DNA from: Dokdonella fugitiva | Lineage (GTDB): Bacteria > Pseudomonadota > Gammaproteobacteria > Xanthomonadales > Rhodanobacteraceae | DNA length: 64,000 nucleotides | Assembly: GCF_014138265.1 (NCBI RefSeq) | Contig: NZ_JACGXL010000001.1 | Location: 1,124,525-1,188,524 of the forward strand | Direction: 5' to 3' | Shown here: one piece after another, positions 47,889 to 56,851 of the stretch | How the letters are laid out: every line of letters starts with the position of its first letter | Position numbering within the stretch: position 1 is the first letter of the stretch | Notes under the pieces: model-generated | Told to the model about the DNA's origin: nothing | Seen by the model: only the letters and a program-made list of their open reading frames with translations | The model's database searches: none | Program-made: the position numbers and the translations under genes

Positions 47889-50231
47889 TCAGGCGTCGGG
47901 CGGATGACGCAATGCGGTCGGGATCGTGCGTTCGCCGGCGAGCCGCTCCGCCTGCGCCAGCGCGCCGTACCACGGTGCCGACGCATGCAGGCGGTGGAAC
48001 AACTCGACCTGCAGCAGCGCGCAGCGGTAGTCGCGATCGGCCCACGCCGACACGCGGCCGATCGTCGCCTGGGCGTCGGCATCGCGCCCGAGCGCGAGTT
48101 GCCAGCGCCCGTACGCATCGACCGCGGCGACGAGATCGTCGGCGACGCCGCCGGCGTCGGCATGCGCGAGCGCGCGCGTGAACGCAGCATCGGCCGCCTC
48201 GCGCCGGCCCGCGGCCGCATCGATCACCGCCTGCGCGAGCGACTCCCAGGCGAGGCTGCGCTCGTCGCCGGCCACGGCCTCCGCGTCGAATGCCGCTTGC
48301 GCGCCGCGACCGAGCGCGACGAGCGCGCGGCTGCGCGCCGCATGGAACCAGGCCCGCAACGCCGCGACGTCGGGCGTGCGCTCGCCCGCGAGCGCGGTGG
48401 CGGCGATCGCTTCGGCGTCCTGCCAGCGTCCGTCGTCGACCGCCATCGAGGCGCGCACGCGCGCGATGCGCAGCGCGGATTCGGGATTGCGCGAAGCCGG
48501 CTCCTGCGCCGCCTCGCCGACGAGCACGCCTGCCTCGGCGAGGCGACCGAGCGCGTACAGCACGTCGATGCGATCGGCGAGCATCTGCATGCGCAACTGC
48601 GGATCGCGCACGCGCGCGCGCAAGGTCCAGGCGCGGTCGCTGAGCACGAGCGCGCCCGCGTGGTCGAGCAGGCGTTCGCGGCAGGCGAACAGCATCGACA
48701 GCGTGTGCAACTGCTCGTTGACCGCATTGAAGCGCTCGAACACGGCGGCGGCGCGCTCGAGTGCGGGTTGTGCCGCGTCGATGCGGCCGCGTTGCAGCTC
48801 GAGTTCACCCGCGACCATGTCGAGGCGCGCCTGCCCCGGCGCATCGCCGGCCTGCTGCAGTTCGATCCGCGCGCGCGCGAGATCCTGCAGCGCGTCCGCG
48901 TAGCGGCCCTGTGCGGCGCGCGCGGCACCGCGGCCGCCGTACGCCTGGCCGAGCTCGAGCGGCCGGTGCCAGGCTTCGACTTCGGCGATCGCGGCCGCGA
49001 AGTCGCGCTCGGACTGCGCGTAGTCGCCGCGGTTGAGGTGGATCGTGCCGAGTCCGGTCAGCGCACCTGCGCGCAGGGCCGGATCCTTGGCGGCCGGCTC
49101 GTCCTCGAGCAGCGAGGTGAGCGCCTTGGCCACCGCGTCGAGGTTGCCGGCGCGGAAATCGACCTGGGCGAGGCGGTAGCGCAGCTGCGGTTCCGCCTGC
49201 ACGAGCGCCGGCGCGCGCAGCAGGATCGCGCGCGCGACCTCGAGCTGGTTCGCGAGCATCGCCGCGTTCGCGCGCTGCAGCGTCTCGTCGAGCGCCGCGT
49301 CGGGCCCCGGCTCGTCGGGTGCGAGGCGGCCGAGGCGCACGAGCAGGCGGTCGCCGGCGGCGCGCAGGGTCGACAGCGCCTCGCGTCCGTCCGCTTCCAC
49401 CGCGATCGGTTCGCCGTACGCCGGGCGGGCGTGCAGCGCGACGTGCCACCCTTGCGCCGTGACCGTCGCAGCGCCGTCGACGAGCAGGTCGACGCCGGTC
49501 GCGGCGCGCAGGTGCACGTCGTCGCCGGCGGCGCCATCCGCGTGCAGCGCCGCGAGCACGGCCTCGCTCGGCGGTACGCGCAGGCCGCCCGCGCGCAGGC
49601 GCGTCGCGAGCGCGTCCATGCCGCCGAGGCGCAACCAGTCCTGCGGCGGCGTCGCGGTGACGTCGAGCGGACGCACGAGCGCGCCCGGCGTCGCCGCCTC
49701 GGCCGGCGGTGGCGGAGAGCGCCAGCGCGTCCAGGCGACGAATCCGAATGCACACACGAGCAGCGCGGCCACGACGGCGAACCAGCGCCTGCGAGGCGCC
49801 TCATGGCGTGGCGGCTCGACCGGCGCCTGCTCGCGCGGCTCGGGTTCGTGCGATGGCGGCGTCGCAGGCATGGGCGACGGCGCGTCGGCGCCGTCCGCGG
49901 CCGGCGTCGCCAGCGTGCGCACTTCGGCCAGCCAGCGGTAGCCGAACTTCGGCATCGTGCGGATGTAGTGCTGGTCGTTGCCGTCGTCGCCGATCGCGCG
50001 GCGCGCGCGCAGCACGATCTGGCCGAGCTGCGCGTCCGAGACGTCGACGCGGCCCCACAGCGCCGCGACGAGCTCGTCGCGGCCGACCGCGCGCTCGCGG
50101 TTCTCGATCAGGTACAGCAGGCAGTCGAATACCCGCGTCGGCACGGTCACCGGCACGCCACCGCGGCGCAGTTCGCGCGCGGAGCGGTCGAGGCGGAAGT
50201 CGTCGAAGAGGTAGGTGATCGGCGATGGCAT
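47889..50231 (-). CDS. Membrane-anchored winged-helix regulator with TPR domain (CadC-like)
   Basis: A 780-residue one-component regulator. Residues 5-102 are an OmpR/PhoB-type winged helix (TRVFDCLLYLIENRERAVGR, DAQLGQIVLRARRAIGDDGN, YIRTMPKFGYRWLAEV). A Pro-rich linker follows, then one transmembrane helix at about 150-168 (FAVVAALLVCAFGFVAW). A large periplasmic helical domain with many TPR-like units (AGALTGLGTIHLNRGDYAQS, YADALQDLARARIELQQAGD) completes it. This is the CadC/ToxR plan with a sensing TPR part. It lies 215 bases upstream of the two secreted-protein genes on the same strand and may control them. ATG 50231 begins the family-like PITYLFDDFRLD. Confidence 0.87.
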   Translation of the reverse strand: MPSPITYLFDDFRLDRSARELRRGGVPVTVPTRVFDCLLYLIENRERAVGRDELVAALWGRVDVSDAQLGQIVLRARRAIGDDGNDQHYIRTMPKFGYRWLAEVRTLATPAADGADAPSPMPATPPSHEPEPREQAPVEPPRHEAPRRRWFAVVAALLVCAFGFVAWTRWRSPPPPAEAATPGALVRPLDVTATPPQDWLRLGGMDALATRLRAGGLRVPPSEAVLAALHADGAAGDDVHLRAATGVDLLVDGAATVTAQGWHVALHARPAYGEPIAVEADGREALSTLRAAGDRLLVRLGRLAPDEPGPDAALDETLQRANAAMLANQLEVARAILLRAPALVQAEPQLRYRLAQVDFRAGNLDAVAKALTSLLEDEPAAKDPALRAGALTGLGTIHLNRGDYAQSERDFAAAIAEVEAWHRPLELGQAYGGRGAARAAQGRYADALQDLARARIELQQAGDAPGQARLDMVAGELELQRGRIDAAQPALERAAAVFERFNAVNEQLHTLSMLFACRERLLDHAGALVLSDRAWTLRARVRDPQLRMQMLADRIDVLYALGRLAEAGVLVGEAAQEPASRNPESALRIARVRASMAVDDGRWQDAEAIAATALAGERTPDVAALRAWFHAARSRALVALGRGAQAAFDAEAVAGDERSLAWESLAQAVIDAAAGRREAADAAFTRALAHADAGGVADDLVAAVDAYGRWQLALGRDADAQATIGRVSAWADRDYRCALLQVELFHRLHASAPWYGALAQAERLAGERTIPTALRHPPDA

Positions 50232-50458
50232 GCGTGGAACCGGCGCGGCCGGGCGCGAGCGCCGGACCCGCGCCGCAACGGCGGCGCGTCCGCGATCATA
50301 GCGTCGCCGCCGCCGCGCCGCGTGCTGCACCGCGACTAGCCGCGTGCGGGCCGACCGTGCGGCCGTCCACGGCCGCACTGCCAACCGCGACACGTCGCGT
50401 GCGCGCTGCCGCGCACGGGCGCCGCGTCGACCGCGTTCCGCCCTCGTCCGCCCCGGTG

Positions 50459-50496
50459 CCGCCATAATCTTCCGCCATAAATCGGCCGCGTATACT
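50459..50496 (+). promoter_or_regulatory. Promoter and 9-base direct repeat upstream of the macroglobulin gene
   Basis: TATACT at 50491-50496 is a near-consensus -10 box 30 bases before the ATG. CCGCCATAA occurs twice, at 50459-50467 and 50472-50480 (period 13), across the position of the -35 box, which itself is poor. The pair may be a binding site for an activator. Confidence 0.5.
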
Positions 50497-50525
50497 TCAC
50501 GCGCCATCTACCCGGGGAGTCCACA

Positions 50526-53500
50526 ATGGATCTGCGTTCGCCCGCGTCGCGCCTGCGACTCGTCGGCACGGCGTTGCTCGTCGCCGTCACCCTCGCCGCC
50601 TGCAACCGTTCCGCCGACCAGGTGCCGGAAGTGCAAGGCAAGAAGCCCATCGCGGCCGAGGCGGCCAAGCCGGCGAAGGCCGAAGGCTTCGCACTCGCCT
50701 CCGCGCGCGCCGAGCAGCACGACGGCCAGCTCGCGCTCGCGCTCGAATTCAGCCAGCCGCTGGTCGGCACGCAGGCGTTCGACACGCTGATCGGCGTGAC
50801 CGATCCGAAGGGCGCCGCCGTGGAGGGCAGCTGGTCGCTCGACGAGGACGGCAAGACGCTGCACTTCCCGTTCATCCAGGCCGACCAGAGCTACGCGGTC
50901 AAGATCAAGGGCGAGCTTGCCGCCGCCGACGGCAAGACGCTCGGCAGCGAGCTGTCCAAGGACGTCTACACCGGCCCGATGGAACCGAACGCGGCGTTCG
51001 CCTCGCAGGGCAACGTGCTGCCCGCGCGCGAGACGCGCGGCCTGCCGGTGATCTCGGTCAACGTCAAGGACGTCGACGTCGAGTTCATGCGCGTGCGCGA
51101 CGAGGAAGTCGCGAACTTCTTCGCCGCCTACCAGAAGAACGGCAAGCGCAGCTCCTACGAACTCGATCCGCGCTACGGCTGGGGCCGCGAGGGCTCGCCG
51201 ATCACGCAGATCGCCGACTCGGTCTACTCGAACCGCTTCGCGCTCGCCGGCAAGGACAACGAGCGCGCGGTCAACTACCTGCCGATCCAGTCGATCTCCG
51301 AACTGTCCAAGCCCGGCCTGTATTTCGCGGTGATGAAGCGCGCCGGCACCTTCAACGAGGAGTTCGAGACGAGCTTCTTCTTCGTCAGCGACATCGGCCT
51401 GCACACGCGCGCTTACGCGCAAGCACTGTTCGTGCACGCGGCGTCGCTGAAGAGCGGCGCGCCGCTCGCGGGCGTCGAATTGTCCGTGCTCGACGGCAAG
51501 GGCGAGTCGATCGTCGCCGGCAAGACCGACGGCAACGGCAACGCCCAGCTCGCCTACACGCTCAAGGCCGACCAGGTGCTCGTCGCGAAGAGCGGCAACG
51601 ACGTCTCGCTGCTGCCGTTCAACCAGCCGGCGCTCGACCTGTCCGACTTCGCGGTCGCCGGCCGCAAGCAGGCGTGGTTCGACGTGTTCGCGTGGGCCGA
51701 CCGCGACCTGTACCGCCCGGGCGAGACGATCGCGCTGTCGGCGCTCTTGCGCGACTTCGACGGCAACCTGATCAAGCCACAGCCGCTGTTCATCACGCTC
51801 AAGCAGCCGGACGGCCGCACCTACGCCGAGACGAAGCTCGAACCGAAGGACCTCAACTACTTCGAATGGTCGCGCGAGATCCCGGTCGACGCGCCGACCG
51901 GACGCTGGCAGGTCGAGTTCCGTACCGACCCGAAATCGAGCCAGGTCACGCAGGGTCTCACGTTCCGCATCGAGGAATTCCTGCCCGAGCGCCTCAAGCT
52001 CGATCTCGCGAGCGAACAGGCCGTGCTCAAACCCGGCGAGCCGCTCAAGCTCGCGGTCGAGGGCGACTACCTCTACGGCGCGCCGGCCGCGGGCAACCGC
52101 TTCACCGCGCGCCTCACCGTCGCCGCCGACCAGCATCCGGTCGACGCGCACAAGGATTTCTGGTTCGGCGATCCGACCGTCGAGTTGCCCAAGGAAGCGA
52201 AGGACGTCGTCGACGAAGCGCTCGACGAGCACGGCAAGCTCGAGCAGGACATCGAGATCCCCGAAGGCGCGAAGCCGGCGACGCCGATTGCCGCGATGCT
52301 CTCGGGCAGCGTCTACGAAAGCGGCGGCCGCACCGTCACGCGCACGCTCAAGCGCACCGTATGGCCGGCCGAGGCGCTGGTCGGCGTGCGCCCGCTGTTC
52401 GACCTCAAGGAAGGCTCCGACGCGCGTGGACGCGCGGGCTTCGAACTGATCCGCAGCAACGCGGCGGGCGACCTCGTAGCAGGCCAGCACCTCAAGCTCA
52501 CGCTCGTGCGCGAGCACCGCGATTTCCACTGGACCTTCGACAAGGACAGCGGCTGGCACTTCGAATACGTGCAGCGCTACGAGGACAGCGAGAAGCGCGA
52601 CATCGACGTCGAGGCGGGCAAGGTCGCGAAGTTCGACGTGCCGGTCGACTGGGGCAACTACCGCGTCGAGATCCTCGATCCGGCGACCGGCCTGACCACG
52701 CGCCTGCCGTTCTTCGCGGGCTGGAGCTGGAACGACGACAACCGCGGCAAGGAAGCGCGTCCCGACAAGGTCAAGCTCGCGCTCGACAAGCCGAACTACC
52801 ACGAAGGCGACACGCTCAAGGTCACGATCACGCCGCCGCAGGGCGGACCGGGCCTGCTGCTGGTCGAGTCGGACCATCTCATCTATTCGAAGAACATCGA
52901 CGCGCAGCCGGGCGCGGTGTTCGAGATCCCGGTGACGAAGGAGTTCGAGCGCCACGACGTCTACGTGACCGCGCTGGTGTTCCGCGGTGGTTCGGCGACC
53001 GACAAGATCACCCCCGCACGCGCGGTCGGCGAAGCCTGGGTGCCGATGGATCGCGCCAACCGCAAGATCGACGTCGCGGTCGACGCGCCGAAGCAGATGA
53101 AGCCCGAGACCGACCTGCCGGTCGCGGTGAAGGCGCCCGCGCTCGCGGGCAAGAAGGCCTACGTGACCGTCTCCGCGGTCGACGTCGGCATCCTCAACAT
53201 CACGCGCTTCGCGCGCCCGGACGCGAACGCGTGGTTCTTCGCGCAGCGTGCGCTCGGCATCGACGCGTACGACCTGTACGGCCGCGTGATCGAGAGCTTC
53301 GACGGCAACACGGCCAAGCTCCGCTACGGCGGCGACATGGCGCTCGGCGCGCTGCCGCAGGCGCGCCGGCCGACCGCCAAGGTGCTGACCGTCGATCTCT
53401 TCTCCGGCGTCGTGGCGCTCGACGCCAAGGGCGAGGCGAAGGTCGCGCTGAAGATGCCCGACTTCAACGGCACGGTGCGCGTCGTGGCGCAGGTGTTCGG

Positions 53501-55484
53501 CGAGAACCAGTACGGTGGCGCCGATGCCGAGACGATCGTGCGCGCGCCTTTGGTCGCCGAGATCTCGACGCCGCGCGTGCTCGCGCCGGGCGACAAGTCG
53601 GCGCTCACGCTCGACCTGCAGAACTTCTCCGGCAGCGAGCGCGAGTTCGCGGTCAAGGTGTCGACGCAGAAGCCGCTCGCGATCGACAAGGGCGAGCGCA
53701 AGGTCAAGCTCGCCGACGGCGCCAAGACCACGCTCAATTTCCCGCTCAGCGCGCTCGACGGCTACGGCGTCGGCAAGATCGCCGTGCAGGCGTCGAGCGG
53801 CGAACTGAAGATCGACCGCCACTTCGAGATGGTCGTGCGCGCGGCGTGGCCGAGCGTGATGCGCTCGAGCGCGCGTTCACTCGACGCGCTCGCCCCGGTC
53901 ACGCTCGGCGGTGACGCGATCGACGGCCTGCTCGCCGATTCGGTCGCCGCGCGCCTGACCGTGTCGAGCCTGCCGCCGCTGCCGTTCGCCTCGGCGCTGC
54001 AGGACCTCCTCAAGTATCCGTACGGCTGCATCGAGCAGACCACCAGCAAGGGGTACGGCGCGTTGCTGCTCGACGACAAGACCGCCGAGAACCTGCACAC
54101 CGACGGCCTGCCCGCCGAGCAGCGCAAGGAGCGCGTCGACGGTGCGATCGGCCGCATCGCCTCGATGCAGATCCCGTCGGGCCACTTCTCGATGTGGGGC
54201 GGCGACAGCTACGTCAACGAGTACATCACGCCGTACGTGGTCGAGTTCCTCGAGGACGCGCGCGACGACGGCTTCCTCGTTCCCGACGAGATGCTGCAGA
54301 AGGCGCTCAAGCGCCTCAACGACGACCTGCTCTCGGGCGGCCACCCGTTCTACGGCTACGAGCACAGCGACCACTTGCGCTTCGCCAACGAGGCGTACTC
54401 GGGCTACGTGCTCGCGCGCGTGAACCGCGCGCCGCTCGGCACGTTGCGCGCGTTGTACGACAACGACAAGGGCAAGTCGGTCACCGCGCTGCCGCTCGTG
54501 CACCTCGCGATCGCGCTCAAGCTCATGGGCGACGAGCCGCGTGCGCAGAAGGCGATCGCCGACGCGTTCGCGATGAAGGTCGAGCGCCCGTGGTACCTCG
54601 GCGACTACGGCTCGAACCTGCGCGACACCTCGCTCATGCTCGCGCTCGCGCACCGCTACGGCCTGTCCAAGCCGGAATACGACGGCCGCGTGTTCGACAT
54701 CGCGCGTTCGCTCGGCAACGAGGAACACCAGGCGAGCGACCAGCAGCGCAAATACGGCTACCGCTGGCTCTGGCTCAGCACGCAGGAGCAGATCGCGATC
54801 GCGCGCCTCGGCAAGACGCTGATCAAGGACGGCGACAAGGTCGTGTCGGGTTCGCTCGCGATCGGCGCGAACACGAGCGAGATCAGCCCGGACCGCCTGT
54901 GGAGCCGCACGTTCGCCGGTACCGACCTCGCCGCGGGCGTGCGCTTCACGCCGCAGGGCGACCTGCCGCTGTACGTGAGCACCGACATCGCCGGCATCCC
55001 GAAGACCGCACCCGCGCCGGACGACCACTACGTGTGGATCCAGCGCCAGTTCTACACGCTCGACGGCAAGCCGTGGGAACCGGGCCCGCTCAAGGAAGGC
55101 GACAGCCTCATCGTCGGCCTCAAGCTCGAGGCGCGCGAGGCGATGCCAGACGCGCTGCTGGTCGACCTGCTGCCGGGTGGCCTCGAGATCGAGAATTTCA
55201 ACCTCACCGACGCCAAGCAATGGGCCGACGTCGTCGTCGACGGCATCACGATCACCGATCGAGCGCAGGCGGCCGAAGTGCGCCACGAGGAGTTCCGCGA
55301 CGACCGCTACGTCGCCGCGCTCAACCTCGGCAAGGGCCAGACCGCGCACGTCTTCTACCTCGTGCGCGCGGTGACGCCGGGCACGTTCCAGGTACCGCCG
55401 CCACTGGTCGAGGACATGTACATGCCGCAAGTGCGCGGCATCGGCAAGAGCACCCCGGCATCGGTGAGAGTCGTCGAACCTTGA
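50526..55484 (+). CDS. yfhM: Bacterial alpha-2-macroglobulin lipoprotein (YfhM type)
   Basis: A 1652-residue periplasmic lipoprotein, almost the same length as E. coli YfhM (1653). It has a lipobox (LAAC, C26). MG-type beta domains occupy roughly 40-1100, including FDVFAWADRDLYRPGETIAL and KLALDKPNYHEGDTLKVTIT. The thioester motif is CIEQ with C1168 in YPYGCIEQTTSKGYGALLLD, followed by an alpha/alpha toroid and a C-terminal receptor-type domain. Such proteins trap invading proteases by covalent capture and protect the cell when the envelope is breached, commonly with PBP1C, which is two genes downstream. The ribosome-binding site GGGGAG precedes the start. Confidence 0.96.
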   Translation: MDLRSPASRLRLVGTALLVAVTLAACNRSADQVPEVQGKKPIAAEAAKPAKAEGFALASARAEQHDGQLALALEFSQPLVGTQAFDTLIGVTDPKGAAVEGSWSLDEDGKTLHFPFIQADQSYAVKIKGELAAADGKTLGSELSKDVYTGPMEPNAAFASQGNVLPARETRGLPVISVNVKDVDVEFMRVRDEEVANFFAAYQKNGKRSSYELDPRYGWGREGSPITQIADSVYSNRFALAGKDNERAVNYLPIQSISELSKPGLYFAVMKRAGTFNEEFETSFFFVSDIGLHTRAYAQALFVHAASLKSGAPLAGVELSVLDGKGESIVAGKTDGNGNAQLAYTLKADQVLVAKSGNDVSLLPFNQPALDLSDFAVAGRKQAWFDVFAWADRDLYRPGETIALSALLRDFDGNLIKPQPLFITLKQPDGRTYAETKLEPKDLNYFEWSREIPVDAPTGRWQVEFRTDPKSSQVTQGLTFRIEEFLPERLKLDLASEQAVLKPGEPLKLAVEGDYLYGAPAAGNRFTARLTVAADQHPVDAHKDFWFGDPTVELPKEAKDVVDEALDEHGKLEQDIEIPEGAKPATPIAAMLSGSVYESGGRTVTRTLKRTVWPAEALVGVRPLFDLKEGSDARGRAGFELIRSNAAGDLVAGQHLKLTLVREHRDFHWTFDKDSGWHFEYVQRYEDSEKRDIDVEAGKVAKFDVPVDWGNYRVEILDPATGLTTRLPFFAGWSWNDDNRGKEARPDKVKLALDKPNYHEGDTLKVTITPPQGGPGLLLVESDHLIYSKNIDAQPGAVFEIPVTKEFERHDVYVTALVFRGGSATDKITPARAVGEAWVPMDRANRKIDVAVDAPKQMKPETDLPVAVKAPALAGKKAYVTVSAVDVGILNITRFARPDANAWFFAQRALGIDAYDLYGRVIESFDGNTAKLRYGGDMALGALPQARRPTAKVLTVDLFSGVVALDAKGEAKVALKMPDFNGTVRVVAQVFGENQYGGADAETIVRAPLVAEISTPRVLAPGDKSALTLDLQNFSGSEREFAVKVSTQKPLAIDKGERKVKLADGAKTTLNFPLSALDGYGVGKIAVQASSGELKIDRHFEMVVRAAWPSVMRSSARSLDALAPVTLGGDAIDGLLADSVAARLTVSSLPPLPFASALQDLLKYPYGCIEQTTSKGYGALLLDDKTAENLHTDGLPAEQRKERVDGAIGRIASMQIPSGHFSMWGGDSYVNEYITPYVVEFLEDARDDGFLVPDEMLQKALKRLNDDLLSGGHPFYGYEHSDHLRFANEAYSGYVLARVNRAPLGTLRALYDNDKGKSVTALPLVHLAIALKLMGDEPRAQKAIADAFAMKVERPWYLGDYGSNLRDTSLMLALAHRYGLSKPEYDGRVFDIARSLGNEEHQASDQQRKYGYRWLWLSTQEQIAIARLGKTLIKDGDKVVSGSLAIGANTSEISPDRLWSRTFAGTDLAAGVRFTPQGDLPLYVSTDIAGIPKTAPAPDDHYVWIQRQFYTLDGKPWEPGPLKEGDSLIVGLKLEAREAMPDALLVDLLPGGLEIENFNLTDAKQWADVVVDGITITDRAQAAEVRHEEFRDDRYVAALNLGKGQTAHVFYLVRAVTPGTFQVPPPLVEDMYMPQVRGIGKSTPASVRVVEP

Positions 55485-55486
55485 AC

Positions 55487-56848
55487 ATGAGGGACGCGGC
55501 TGCGGCTGCGGCGGCGGGCGCGGGTGCGCCCGCCGCCGTGCGAGCGGTATCGGCCGTGGCGGCGCGCAGGCCGGTCACCGTCCTGCTGGCGATGCATGTG
55601 GCGCAGCTCGCGTTCCTGTTGTGGCTCGTCCATTCGATGGGCTTCTGCTGCGATGCGTCCTACTACGATGACGTCGCATCGCGGTTGTTCACGCAAGGCC
55701 TGATGTACACGGACATCTACAGCGGCTACCGCAGCTACTTCGTACCGTTCGTCCTCGGCGCCCTGCGCTGGCCCGCACAGTGGTTCCCGAGCGTGGACGC
55801 AACGACGTGGATGCGCGTGTCGTTATGTTGCGCATACTCGCTCTGTTCCTTCGCGACGACGCTGCGCGTCGTGCGTCGCGCCGGCTGGCGCGACGCCGTG
55901 ACGATCGCACTGCCGGTATTCTTCAATCCGCTCGTCCTGCACCAGGTGCCGCTGCCGATGCAGGAAGCGGTGATCGCCCTGCTGGTGCTGCCGATGCTCG
56001 TGTTGCTACTGGCGACGCGGACCACGCTCGCGCGCCGCTGCGCCCTCGCGATCGTGTGCGGCGGCGTCGCGTTCCTGATCCGCCTGCCGATGGCGTGGCT
56101 GATCATCGCCTGCGCGGCGTACCTGCTCGCCTGCTTGCGCTGGGAAGGTCTTCGCTGGCGGACACCCGGCGCGCCGTCCGGATCCTTGTCGATCGCCGCT
56201 GCCGTGCTCGCCCTGGCCGCGCTGCTGGGTCCGCAGCTCGTCATCTCGCACGCGCGATTCCACAGTTGGGCCCCCTATCCGAACGACGCTTCCTACGCGC
56301 GCCAGTGGATCTTCGGCGTCGACGACTACCGGCGCGACACCGTCATCGAAGACGACCATTCGGCCGTCGACTACGCCACTCCCTATCGGGCACTGTCGAA
56401 CGATCGCAAGACGCTCGCGTTCTACGTCGAAACGATTCCGGACGGCCCCGTGCTCGCGCTCACGCATGCGTGGATCACGCTGCACCCCTGGGGGTGGCGC
56501 ACGTATCCCCGGCGTGCGGAGGCCGAACCCTCGCTGGCGGTGCTCGCGTTTTCCGCCACGCTGGTGTTCCTCGCGTTGTCCTATTTCGGCGGCGTCCGGT
56601 CGCGTCCGGAAGAGCGACCGACGATGGTCATGCTGTTCGCGCTGGTCTCCCTGTCGACGGCATCGGTCGCCTTCGCTGCAGCGGAAACACGCTTCGGACT
56701 CATCGGCTACACCGCGGCGGGCGTCGCGGCGGCGCGATTGCTGGCGGACAGCGGCGGGCGCGAGCGGGCGCTGCATGCGCTGCCGGGCCTCGCCGCGTAC
56801 GTCGGCGCCTGCCTCGTCATCGCCATGCTGCTCGCCCACACGCGCTGA
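55487..56848 (+). CDS. Polytopic membrane protein, GT-C glycosyltransferase-like
   Basis: A 453-residue inner-membrane protein with about 10-11 hydrophobic helices. The first outer loop CCDASYYDDVASRLFTQGLM, then YTDIYSGYRSYFVPFVLGAL, has the acidic pair and spacing seen in GT-C enzymes of the ArnT/PMT type that use polyprenyl-phosphate sugars. The overall helix pattern agrees, but no single family was certain. The N-terminus is Ala-rich (MRDAAAAAAAGAGAPAAV). It starts two bases after the macroglobulin stop and ends three before pbpC, so all three share an operon. Most genomes have yfhM and pbpC adjacent with nothing between. Confidence 0.65.
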   Translation: MRDAAAAAAAGAGAPAAVRAVSAVAARRPVTVLLAMHVAQLAFLLWLVHSMGFCCDASYYDDVASRLFTQGLMYTDIYSGYRSYFVPFVLGALRWPAQWFPSVDATTWMRVSLCCAYSLCSFATTLRVVRRAGWRDAVTIALPVFFNPLVLHQVPLPMQEAVIALLVLPMLVLLLATRTTLARRCALAIVCGGVAFLIRLPMAWLIIACAAYLLACLRWEGLRWRTPGAPSGSLSIAAAVLALAALLGPQLVISHARFHSWAPYPNDASYARQWIFGVDDYRRDTVIEDDHSAVDYATPYRALSNDRKTLAFYVETIPDGPVLALTHAWITLHPWGWRTYPRRAEAEPSLAVLAFSATLVFLALSYFGGVRSRPEERPTMVMLFALVSLSTASVAFAAAETRFGLIGYTAAGVAAARLLADSGGRERALHALPGLAAYVGACLVIAMLLAHTR

Positions 56849-56851
56849 CGC

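Noticed and set aside
50508-53822. 1104-codon frame antisense to the alpha-2-macroglobulin gene
   Set aside because: The forward strand has the complete YfhM protein with lipobox and thioester motif. The antisense frame is a composition artefact with no motifs.
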